This document shows, in pieces, positions 45,320-55,951 of a stretch of DNA of 64,000 nt. This DNA is from Entrophospora sp. SA101. Its lineage: Eukaryota; Glomeromycota; Glomeromycetes; Entrophosporales; Entrophosporaceae. Position 1 is the stretch's first letter. Every line of letters starts with the position of its first letter. The stretch is from positions 6,079 to 70,078 of the forward strand of contig CAUDNR010002057.1 of the NCBI GenBank assembly GCA_958430865.1, read 5' to 3'. Under the pieces are notes generated by a model. That model did not search any database. It was not told the DNA's origin and saw only the letters and a program-made list of their open reading frames with translations. The translations under genes were made by a program, and so were the position numbers.

Positions 45320-47240
45320 AATATCATATTTTATTGGAATTAATTTGTAAATTTGAACACGAATTTTTTTTCTCCCGTCACACATTCATTCTCTTGCGCA
45401 AAAATAGTTGGCAAAGACTTTAGCTTTTGTCATAACAATATATACAGACAAGATACAATTATCATTTGTTACTTGATCTATCCAAAGATCTAATATAAAT
45501 CTTCATTTTTAATTTTATTATTTTTACGTAATTTACATTTTTTTTGTATTGTTATAAAAGTGAATGGTTTTAGTGGGGGTTTCAAATTAACGGAATTAAC
45601 GGAATTTGGTTTAATTGATTTTGGATAAAAGATAGAATAAAGTATATGGTATAAAAAAAAAAGAACAACTATTAAATTAATGAATTGGATAAAAAAAAGG
45701 ATATATCGTCTAAATTGATAAGGAAAAATTAGTACATTGAAATTAAATAAAACAAATAATAATAATTATTATTATTATATTTACTTTAATATCCTTTTAT
45801 GCTTGTTTCTGCGAGTTCTAATTCTTCTTGGCATCTAAAAAAAAAAAAAAAGTGGAGGGTTAGCCATTAGGTAAAATGACTAAGTGAATCAATTTTCAAT
45901 GAGTTGGGTCACTCCACCCCCCCCCCTGAGTTTATAATCTTCCAGATATCAGGAAGCTCGAGAAGGTATGGGCAGTCAGTAACAATTCTACCAACTCCGT
46001 TACTGAATTTTGAATTTTTTTAAGAATGAAAATCAACTCACGTTGGTGTTTTTTTCAACAATATTTTGATAAAAAAAAATCAAGGATGATTTCTTTTATA
46101 TATCATAAGATTAACAAGATCATCAATTTAAAAAAACGTGGATTAATTCCTTTTTTTTATTTTGTCTACATTTAAAGTTAAGATAAATTTTTTAAGTATA
46201 TTTTGCTTATGATATTTGTGGCTTTTTAGCAAGCATAAAAAACTTTATTTGCGGCAATTATTTTTGGCTAACTATATATGAATCTTTCTTTGTTGTCAAT
46301 AGGGGCAATTCTATATCATCAAGTACTTTAAAACAACTGATTGCTTCTTTAATAAAATTAATTCAAAGATGTAAATATGAATTTTTAACAAAAAAATTTA
46401 TACACATTTGATTATATGTATTTGGATATCAATTATTTATTATTTATACAAAGGGAATTAATTACTTGCTTTAAAACTGGTTTAGTAAGGGTTTCCATTT
46501 TAGTAACTCTATTTTTATCCTGTTAATGTAGTTATAAAATTCGCGTTTTATATAAATATTGTAATTTATCATCAATCTTGCATGAAACCATTCCTTTGTT
46601 ACTAATTTTTTCTTCTATGTATTTTATGTATATATATATGTTTATTAGATTGGAGACTGGTTGGAGGAAGTGTTGAACCGGAAGGCAGTAGAGTGGCTCT
46701 TTTACTTCATTGTAATTGAAGAGGCACAATTCAAATAGATATTTAATAATATCAATGTTGAATTTGTCCTCTTATTACAAAAGATTAAAAATCAGAGAAT
46801 TTATTACAAGATGTAAATTAAATAAATATTTATTATCTGTTCATAAAATTCTTACATACTATTATCATTATTATTAAATAAAGAATATTTATTACATTTA
46901 TTAAATTATCAATTTTAATTCTATTTTCTTTTTGTAAATCTTTAATTGTAAAAATCGAAAATGTATTTGTTAACATGTATATAAATCTTTTAAATAATAA
47001 TAATAAAAATATAAAATTCAACTTAATTCTTAAATAAAATATCTCATGTAAAATATTTTTGTTCATTATTATTTTATATATTATTATTATACCAGTGTTT
47101 GATGTGTTGATTCAAGACTAGTGCCATAATCCAAAAAAGGAAAAGTATGGTTGCAAAGGTAATTGCAACCACTTTTTATATGCCGTAAATATAATCACTG
47201 CCATCATCATAATTTACAGCACTAATCTTTAGTGTTGATA
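45320..47240. other. AT-rich spacer inside the possible transposon
   Basis: No gene is supported. A C9 run with GGGTCACTCC occurs near 45905-45927. TGGAGACTGGTTGGAGGAAGTGTTG at about 46651 is the least AT-rich piece. The minus-strand frames at 46532-47066 are low-complexity. Confidence 0.4.
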
Positions 47241-47272
47241 GCATGGTCTTTAATATAAATTTTATATGAATT

Positions 47273-47304
<32 letters not shown>

Positions 47305-47384
47305 CTTCCTCACGTGAGGAAGCTAACGCTCCTGCGGAGGGCCTGAAGAGAGCTTCGCCCTCTTCAGAATTCCCAGGACCATGC
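47241..47384 (-). repeat. GC-rich hairpin cluster next to a T28 run; SINE-like on the minus strand
   Basis: A run of 28 T (47277-47304) is followed by a perfect 18-bp palindrome CTTCCTCACGTGAGGAAG (47305-47322), a CTCC-TGC-GGAG stem-loop (47329-47339) and a CTGAAGAG...CTCTTCAG stem with CTTCG loop (47343-47367). Read on the minus strand it is a short structured GC-rich unit ending in A28, the layout of a retroposed small RNA or SINE. GCATGGTC and GACCATGC bracket it in inverted orientation. Confidence 0.55.
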
Positions 47385-47955
47385 ATTTTTCGTTAAGCTT
47401 AATGATGCTTTAAAAAAATGAATAATTATATCATCTCTTTGTATTATAATTGGAGTATTCTTGTTACATGCTTATATATATATTATCCAATTAATAAAAT
47501 CATATAAATATGTGTATATCTTTATTATATTGTAAAAATCAAATCACATATACCATTTTGGCACTACTGCAAAACCCTTGCAACTTTTATCTTTTTTATT
47601 ATTCATTAAATATTCATTTTAATATATGCATCCATCAAGAAAGGCAAAGAACATTATTGAAGTTTTCCATCTCTAATTCTCAAATGGGATTATGCTTTTA
47701 ATCTTTAATATTAAATTTATTAAACTCATGAATAATTTCCTTTTGTAACAACTCTTTAATTATGTAAACAACTCCAATCATTAAATAAATATTCCCGTTA
47801 ACATTATATTATTATTATTATTGCTGATTTTTCCCATTTATGGAATGATCGTCTGTGGTCACGGTCCTTTTAACTTTCTGAAAGCACGTGATCGCTCCAT
47901 TTTTATTGCATTTTTGATTAGGAATTTTTTCCCAAATCTGTCGTCGTGGCGCAGT

Positions 47956-47983
47956 AAGTTGTGGGACTAGGTGTCCTGCACTA
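47956..47983. repeat. Terminal inverted repeat, right (partner 40663-40690)
   Basis: AAGTTGTGGGACTAGGTGTCC-TGCACTA is the complement of the left end with one mismatch, followed directly by TA. Confidence 0.75.
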
Positions 47984-48144
47984 TACACACGACATAAAAA
48001 TTTTATTGTCTATTCTTTTCTAATATGGAAATGATTCTTGTCAAAATTTATCAAATGACAAATAAAATTTAAAAAGAAATCGTTATTAACTTTCACTCCT
48101 TATTATGTATTACCACTAAAAAATATATGATTCCGAAAAAACGA

Positions 48145-48313
48145 CTATATTCTACTCTCCCTATCTATAACAGGCCTTTCTATGGTAAAACTCCATCACA
48201 ACAAACTTCTCTTTTGCTATGATTAATTTCTCTCAATAATGAACATTACTATAGTGAATGAAGGCACAAAAAATACTTATGTGACAAGTAGGTTCATTAC
48301 AGAGAGTGAACTG
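48145..48313. mobile_element. Decayed pogo/Tc1-like MITE
   Basis: The left end TATATTCTACTCTCCCTATC-TATAACAG and the right end, inverted CAGTTCACTCTCTGTAATG, resemble the ends of the element at 62475 (CAGT-TCACTCTCTCTATAACG). The right end is followed by TA. The left end has lost its CAGT. Confidence 0.45.
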
Positions 48314-50190
48314 TATTTTTATATTTTATATTAAAAAAGTTAATTAATATAAAAAAAAAAAGAATTTAGTATAAACATCATAGTGGAGCAGAATGTAATG
48401 ATGTTCAAATCTATGGTCCAAGAATGATGTAAAGGCTGAATTGATTATGAAGAGAAGAAAAATAAAGGTGAATTAGTGGAAAATATATAAGATCAAAATT
48501 AAATATATATATAAAGCTCTGAACAAGTTGAACTTTAAAGCAATTCGATTTAAAAAAAATAGATTTGATTTGATTTGAATCAAACAGATTTTTAAATTGA
48601 TATTATTATTATATCTTAAGAATTTATGTACTTATACTAGAATAAGACAAACCCAGTCAACAAATCAATTCACCTATATATAAAAATTATCTACAGAATA
48701 GGTGCTAACTAATATTGAATAGATGAGAAATGAATACATATGGAAAACCATATTTTGATATGGAATGTAGAAAAATGCATTTGGTATAAAATATATATGG
48801 AGAAATGCACTTTTCTTACCTAAGAATATGGGATATTTTTGGTCTGGAAAATAAAAAAGGACCATAATGTGAAGACATTTCAAGGAGTTTACTATTGTTT
48901 TTGAAACTTTAAATAACAATATCTCAAAATGTTGCTATGCAAATTGAGTAGCTAAAAAGTTCTACATAAGGGTTACATATAAGAGTGGTCAAAGTTGCCA
49001 TTTACACATTATTGTCTATTCTATTGTCCAGGTCCATTCTACACGAAAAAAAGCATTTTAATACAGACAACATCTACTCTCCACTGTATCCACATGTATT
49101 CAGTACTTATTCACCATCTGTTCCATACATAATTTTTTATAAGGATGGAACATATGTGGAAATTGCACTTCAATGAATTCTTCATTGAATTGATTTATTA
49201 GGTAATGTATATATTGATCTGAATCAAAGCAAATCATGATTCATTGGGTTAATTTATTCATATATTGGTTTGAACCAGTTCAACTTTTGTTCATTTGGAG
49301 CCTTCACAAATATTGGAATCTTCTTATTATAATTTATTTGCCCTTTAAATTTTGTGCAAGACCTCATTCACAAGGTCCAGTGGTGGATCATACACTATCC
49401 ATCCAACTTTAGAATGAAAAATGATACTCAGATATAAAGATGGTGTGAGCTAACAATGATTCAGAGAATAATATATATAGGTAAATATTAATAATTTCAA
49501 GTAATGAATTTTAATTTTTAGAATGTATTATTATTATGATCTGGGCTAAAATCAAAAATTTGGAAAGCATGATGAAAGTCTGAACAGGAAACATCTTCAT
49601 ATAACCTATTCAACAAGGAAAAAGAATAATTTTGTTACTGAAACAATAAAAACAAAAACAATAGAAAATTGGGATAAAAAAGAATCGGGTGAAAAGGTAA
49701 ATATATTTCACTGTCAGATTAATATTACTCTCTCTCTCTCTCACTGTTACTAAAAGACTAGACTAGGTTCTTTCAATAATAATAATATATGATAATATAT
49801 GCACACGCAAACAGACCCAGCTTCATGAAACATCCATCAAGTCTTTATAATTAATTGCATAAAACAATCCTAACTTGGAAAGAGAGGGAGAGCATGGTTA
49901 ATTAATCCAATTTAGAATGTATAATAATAATGCAAATAAAATGCAGTTGTTGGCACATTATTATGATTTATTATGCAAGGTCTTTTTTGGTTTTTTTTGG
50001 CATGCAACCAAGTTCATTGAAAAACCCGAATACAAATTCGTTATCATTTATATATAATGCTCTTATTTATATTTATTAAATAAATACTATTGTGTCATGT
50101 CTAACCAGTTTGAATGGTTGCGCTATCTTGGAACCGTTGAATTAATAGTATGCAGTGTACGAAATTCGGACATTTTTTGTGTTACATCAC
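48314..50190. other. Intergenic repeats, no gene seen
   Basis: The part at 48855-48990 is a diverged copy of the interior of the MITE at 33077 (TTTTTGAAACTTTAAA, CTATGCAAA, GTTCTACRTRAGG-GTTACATATA). A (CT)n tract lies at 49730-49742. The opposed frames at 48674-49176 cover this repeat. Confidence 0.45.
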
Positions 50191-50199
50191 GTTAATTTT

Positions 50200-50430
50200 G
50201 CAGTCACCTAGTTGCTAGACTTTTTATTGGTCTTGGAAAAATGGAAATGGAAAATCAAAAAAACCAAATCATGGTTTTGAAGCTAAACCTTTTTCTACAA
50301 AGTCACGATTTCATTTTGTTGATGTGTCATGTTTACCATAGAGGAATTAAGGCTCAAATTTACCATGCTAACCTCTAAATTTTTTTTATATTAAAATGAA
50401 CGAATTGGAAGAATTGAATATTTATTAATA
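50200..50430. repeat. TE end sequence, direct partner of 40690-40940
   Basis: See 40690-40940. Here it adjoins, and slightly overlaps, the 3' end of the deleted minus-strand transposase fragment. Confidence 0.65.
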
Positions 50431-50730
50431 AAAAAAAATTTAAACTGAAGTTTAAAGGTAACTTACATGACAATACATCATTAGGAATTCTTCTGTGAGA
50501 ACAGTATTTCTTTACAGCATATTCTGCTACATTAAGTGTCAATCTTTTCTTATTTGCATTTATATATCTCAAGGATCTGTGTGCACTTCTTATTGACGAA
50601 GCAGGAATAGAATCCAAGACCAAAAGTACTGTATTTGAAAGTCCTTTCTAACTGTCCACCATCCATCACAATTTACTCCAGGCTTTATCATAACATAGGC
50701 TGCTTCTTCGAATTTTATTTTTTATTTTTT
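50375..50730 (-). pseudogene. Internally deleted relative of the 719-aa transposase
   Basis: The minus strand reads YVMIKPGVNCDGWWTV (compare YLQPGLNNDGWWTT of the intact gene, about residue 470). It then jumps directly, with a frame change, to LVLDSIPASSIRSAHRSLRY and AEYAVKKYCSHRRIP (compare about residues 668-714). The block with the second Asp and the Glu is missing. This is a deletion derivative, about 60-70% similar to the intact copy in the retained parts by eye. Confidence 0.75.
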
Positions 50731-50860
50731 ATTAATAAAATATCATCTACTAAACAATCTTTGGAAATGTAAATGTACACGAATATTAATTCTAAATCCA
50801 ATATTTTTCAACATATCCTTGATGTTCTACGAATTTCTCTGAGTAAATTATCCACCTATT

Positions 50861-51290
50861 TCAAGATTTAATTCTTTGTTCATAATGCCTGATTGATCTT
50901 GTTAATTCATTAAAGTTTAATTCATTGCATGCCTCAAGAAGTTCTAAAATTTCGTTTCCATCCAAATTATCTATATTAAAAGTTCCATTGTAAATATATC
51001 TATATATAAATAAAATAAAGTAATTTAAATTATTATAATAATCATTCAATTAATTGGTTAAATAAAAACTAAATAAACATATGTTAAAAAAACTTCAAAT
51101 ACATTTGGAGAAATGTTTTTTTTTCAAATAAAATAATACCATCATCAGATTTTTTTATCCAATTATTTGATAAGGCAGCTTTAAAATATGAAGTCCTTGC
51201 TTTTAAAATAGCAGAATGAGAAACACTAATTTCTAAATCATAAAATTTGATTCAATCAATAACTTTGTTAAGTCACTTATAAGTTTACTA
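50861..51290 (-). pseudogene. Decayed BTB/POZ-domain gene fragment
   Basis: On the minus strand a BTB fold can be followed: LISDLTKLLIESN, then DLEIS, then HSAILKARTSYFKAALSNNWIK (about 51215-51140), DGIILFE, SPNVFEVFL, then after an intron-like gap YIYNGTFNIDNLDGNEILELL (about 51005-50930) and ACNELNFNEL. Frames change at a TTTT run near 51246 and an A9 run near 51118. Either the gene is dead or homopolymer lengths are wrong. No MATH, Kelch or TLDc partner domain is present; BTB genes are strongly expanded in this lineage. Confidence 0.65.
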
Positions 51291-51664
51291 ATATATTATA
51301 ATGGTAGGGCATTGTTGTTGGAATTGATAAGGTTGTCAACTAATAAGTTTAAATTTTCTAATGATAAAATTTTTATTAGTAAAAAAAATTATTTTTTGTG
51401 ATCTCAAGATAACATTCACCATTGTGCTACTAACTTTGAAAAAAAAAATCCTATTCTCACGGTTTTTATATTCAGGTGGACCTTTTTCCTTCCTATTGCT
51501 TTGATAAAATTATTTAATCCTCATTACTGATACTAGCCTTTTCAAAGAGTACTTAGGCCTCTCGAGGAATGGGGAATTACTGGTTGGGGTATGTTTTTCA
51601 TTGAAAGGCATTAAATGTTTTTATAAAGAAACTTCCGGAGAATGATATCATTGTGCAATTTGAA

Positions 51665-51894
51665 TTAAAGATGTTAGCCGAAATTATTTCACTTAGTAAA
51701 TAATTGTCACCGAATTCGAAATGCTGAAATAGTTTTTCATAGTTGCCGAAATTATACTCAAAATTATTTGAACACTTTAACTCAATAGCCAAAATTCTGG
51801 GTAGTTTTTTTATGTCCATCATTATGAAATATTGTAAATCCGAAGTTGCCTGCCGAAATTGATTTTTTCAAAAACCACTTCGGCTAACATCCTT
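51665..51894. mobile_element. MITE with GATGTTAGCCGAA ends (copy 1)
   Basis: The ends AAAGATGTTAGCCGAA and TTCGGCTAACATCCTT are inverted repeats. AATTTGAAT occurs on both sides, consistent with an 8-9 bp target duplication (hAT or Mutator-like). The interior matches the complement of 63692-63942, so the two are copies in opposite orientation. The minus-strand frame at 51598-51822 is its translation. Confidence 0.85.
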
Positions 51895-51902
51895 AATTTG
51901 AA

Positions 51903-52978
51903 TCCAGAACTTGCTTAAAGTGGTTACGTTTTCCTACTTTGTTCAATGTTGAAATCTTCTGGCATAAAATGACCAACATCCCTGCAGCTGCTGTTCGAGT
52001 AACTTTTTATAGAAGGCAAACTTCTGGTTTGTCTAGAGTGGGAAAGTACTGATATCATGTGTGGTTTGAGCGATCAACTTGATATTTTGTTTTGTTTGAA
52101 ATGACATTATATTAATTTATATTTTTTTGGTTCAAAACAATATATCTAATAAAAGTCAAGCGAATGCTGGTCTATGGAATCGAAGCCAGCCAAATCAGAA
52201 ATTGACAAAAGAGTGAATAAGTGTAATCTAGAAAATGCAGAATTAACTCTGATATATTAGCTAGCATTCTACATTTCGAGAGGATGGAAGTTCCAGATAA
52301 TATGAATTTAAATAATCAAAGGTGTTATTGCCTATTATAGGATAATCTGTTTTTATGACAGATAATTTCCCTACACAAAAGAAATATATAATAGAAAAAT
52401 AAATAGGAGGAAAATTTATATTTGATTTTTGCAAAGGCGAATTTGTTTCAATCAATTGTCAAACATTTTCAGTGAGTGAGTTTGGAAATCGGGTGGTGTA
52501 CGTTAATAATAACTACGTTGTAAAAGAATTTGACAGTATCACCATTCCAGGCTCAGCAACGTGATTTGCTGAATTGAAAATTCAGTCAAGACCATAAAAT
52601 TATTCAAAGTTCGTTACTTTTGTAATTTCAATTTACATATTGTATTAATGAGTTAATTTGTGTTAATTTTATAGTTTGAAACACTTATTTTCAATTTTTT
52701 TGGATAATGATTGTAAACTGTTGAGGTCATTGTCACGAAATAAATGTCATTCTCCAAATCTGCTATCGAACGTTTTTTTAATGCATATTTTCAAAGATCT
52801 ATGTATTCCAAGTAGTAGTCCGACTAAAATTAGTAATAATAATAACAAAAATTACAGTAAAAATCAAAAAATAATCATAGTTCAAGTTCGGTATAATGTA
52901 TATTGTTACAACTTTAAACCTTTCCACAAATAACGTGCAGCAGAAACCAGTGTACCAAATTCCGGGTACGCGTGCAAT
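51903..52978. other. Intergenic, no gene seen
   Basis: A mixed-composition spacer. The frames at 52261-52455 (minus) and 52676-52933 (plus) show no recognisable domain and no splice partners. Confidence 0.35.
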
Positions 52979-53321
52979 CCCTACACAAAGTTTAAATACT
53001 TAAAATGCACTTAAATATACACCATATATTTAGAATTTACTTAAAATTTACCGATGAAAGAGAGCAGGAACATTTTAAGTGAATTTTAAGTATGTTTTAA
53101 GTATATGGATTATACTCAAACACACTTAAATATACTATGTACTTAAAATATACTTCAAACATACTTTTGATGGTAAACTAGCATACTTGAAATACACTTA
53201 AAATACACTTAAAAAGTTACTTAAAACATACTTGATTTTGTACATTATTAAAAAAGATATGTTTTAAGCATATTTTAAGCATGATTTAAATACATTTTAA
53301 GTATCTAAACTTTTTGTAGGG
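52979..53321. mobile_element. MITE with CCCTACA ends and ACTTAAAATA sub-repeats, 343 bp
   Basis: The left end CCCTACACAAAGTTTAAATAC and the right end, inverted CCCTACAAAAAGTTTAGATAC, match over about 30 bp. AAT lies on both sides, a possible 3-bp duplication. The interior consists largely of (T)ACTTAAAATAYA and its complement TTTTAAGTAT, about 20 occurrences, a pattern of subterminal transposase-binding repeats. No coding frame. Confidence 0.75.
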
Positions 53322-53696
53322 AATATGTTACCTGATCTTTTTAGAAAAATTTAAAATCCTTTGATTTTTTCATATTTTGTATTTATTATAAGAAGTGAAG
53401 CAACTTTTAATTAACCGAATTCAAATATCTTTTATAGGTTTAAGGTTGTTTGGTCCGCATTATGCTTCTCTCAAAGTTAAACTTTCTGTCATCAATTATA
53501 TGGTTATTGTTATTAAGAAAGCAACCATGTACTCTCGTTTCATCATTGCACATCTACTATGAGTTCTTTTAAGCCAATAAAATTTTTAGCAAAAAAATGA
53601 AATTAAACACTTCTGGAAAGATACTTTAGAGAAAGTTTTGAATCTTGTGGTAGAAGTAGGTTGATCACTTGATTCAATCAGGTGAATTTTTTGACG

Positions 53697-53845
53697 CAGG
53701 GCTGGCTGCGTAACCTAGATGAGAATTTAGCTAAACAGACTAAACTCTTTATTCATTATCATTACGTTAAGTCAAGTTTAGTCAAGTTCAATCAAGAAAA
53801 ATATTACCAAATTAGGATTTTAACACTTTTACGCAGCCAGCACTG
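53697..53845. mobile_element. hAT-like MITE, 149 bp
   Basis: The ends CAGGGCTGGCTGCGTAA and, inverted, CAGTGCTGGCTGCGTAA are a 17-bp inverted repeat with one mismatch. CAG...CTG termini suit hAT. The flanking 8-mers are not identical. The GTCAAGTTTAGTCAAGTTCAATCAAG phrase in the middle is a short internal tandem. Confidence 0.7.
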
Positions 53846-55855
53846 ATTGAGTCATATGAGTAAAAATTGCGATTGAGTCGAAACCAGATTAATTTTGACA
53901 ACATGCATAGTGTGAATCTTCTACCATGTTAATGAAAGTTATAAGTAACCTTTTACTTCATCTAATAAATAATTATCACGTGATGAGGCATTTTTTTCTT
54001 TTACTTTTCATGAGGCGGCACTGTTTATACTCTTGATAAGAATGTGTAAATGAATTATTGTATGGGGTTTAATGAGGAAAATTAACTCTCAAATGTTTCT
54101 TTATTTTTATATGGGGTTTGGACTAGGAAAATAAACCCTCCAGCTGATTTTTTTACTTCTCAAATCAACTATTAGATGTTCATTCTGATTTAGATTTGGT
54201 CCAAGCTTCGATCTATTATATTCTATATAAAGTTGTTGTATTAGTTGTTTTTTTGTCATTGCAACCTAAATTTTTATAATTAGACCTAAAAAAGTTAGTT
54301 TCTAATAAGCCAATGTCATTAGTACTATTCCAATAATAGATTAATAGATTATAAAGTTTCAATATCTGGGAATTGTAAAGATCCACTAGTCGCAGTTTCC
54401 ATCTGATAATGTTTCTTAAAAATCTGCTAAATTAAAAATTAATTATTTTATCTTGAAAAAATCACACATAGCTTGCAAAAGACGTTAATAAAAATATCGA
54501 GTCATCAATCATTCTGAATAATAAACAATTTATTGATGGGAAAACCATTTTTTTTGAAAATTGCCTTTTTTATCAATATTTTAATCCAAAAGGATCTGTA
54601 TTATTTTGGTGTAGTTATGTATGGTATGTTCGAGAAATTATTAATGTTAAATATTAAACAACACCAATTGCGTCGCACGATTTTTATTATCATCAAGTTT
54701 GGATTAACCTCGTAGTTTCTTATTATTCAGTCTAACTAAAAAAAATCGTACGCATAAATAAGTTGTGTAAATCTAATAATTAATTCGCGTTATAACGATT
54801 TTTAAAAAATAAAATTCGTTATTGCGAGATTAAATATCATTGTTATTATGTGTCCCATTGTGATTATCTTTTTTTTTTTTTCGTGTTCTAAGAATAATTT
54901 AACTATGAAGTGCTGTTACACTGTTTATAAAAGAATTTATAAACATTCATTTCTATCTGGACCCATAATAAAAGTTAATTTATTCGTTCGAGTCAACTAT
55001 CAACCATTCATTGTTTGTCCCTTGCAGTTAGTCAAGTATATATCATTTATTAATTTTAAGCCATAAGACCCACCTTCCTTATTAGGAAAACTAAGAATAT
55101 TTTATCAAAAATAAAGATGTATATTGTCACGTAATAATGTGCTATTAAAGAGTGAATTAATTAATGGATAATTTGTCTCGATTTCACGCTTGTGGGAAAT
55201 TGAGATGATTTCGATATGGTAAGATTTATTTATTTATACTTTATGAATTAAAATGAATAAAAGGGAAACAATTGATAAATTAATTCTAAATCCTCTGACT
55301 AAGAAGGGGTAATGACAATTAATAAAGTGGTATAGAGGCGTTTTTCCTTAATCTTCTTTTTTATCTTCTTATGTAGTTTACAAGTCACAGTTTCGTATTC
55401 TATCCTTCAATTGGTTCCATCCTATAGAAGAAATAGAAGAACAATATCTAAAGAAGATGACCCAACGGCCGTGATCACGCGCCAGCTGTCTACATGACGT
55501 GGTCTTTACTATATATGGCCGTCGAAATTGCCTCTTTTAATAAATGATTGTCAGACAAAAACCAATAATGGCTGAAATTAATTTTATGGCTCTTTAAATC
55601 TTATTCATCGGGCTGCTATAGTCCTAATTTAGTAATGGATGAATTGGACTTAACCATATGACCAATACTAATAATTTAGTCGAAGTTACTACTCAGCCTT
55701 GTTAATCATATATAAAGCTAAAACTATTGCTGAAATAAATTTTCCTAAAACAGTTTAGGCAATCATCCAATTGTCTCTTCAGTTTTTATAGTACAATTGT
55801 GACATGATAATACTGCTATTACTATTTATTATTTTATTTTTTTAAGGTGTGTGAA
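53846..55855. other. Long intergenic region upstream of the 55.9-kb gene
   Basis: No coding evidence; the frames at 54533-55066 lack domains. The last 500 bp before the next gene are less AT-rich (AACGGCCGTGATCACGCGCC at about 55464, GACGTGGTC at about 55496) and probably contain its promoter. No specific site can be named. Confidence 0.4.
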
Positions 55856-55951
55856 ATGATCGACTATATAAAAGGCAAAGTTTTCCTAATACAACAATTT
55901 TTAAAAAAAAAATTAAACCAGGAATTCAAAATAATAATAAATAATAATACG

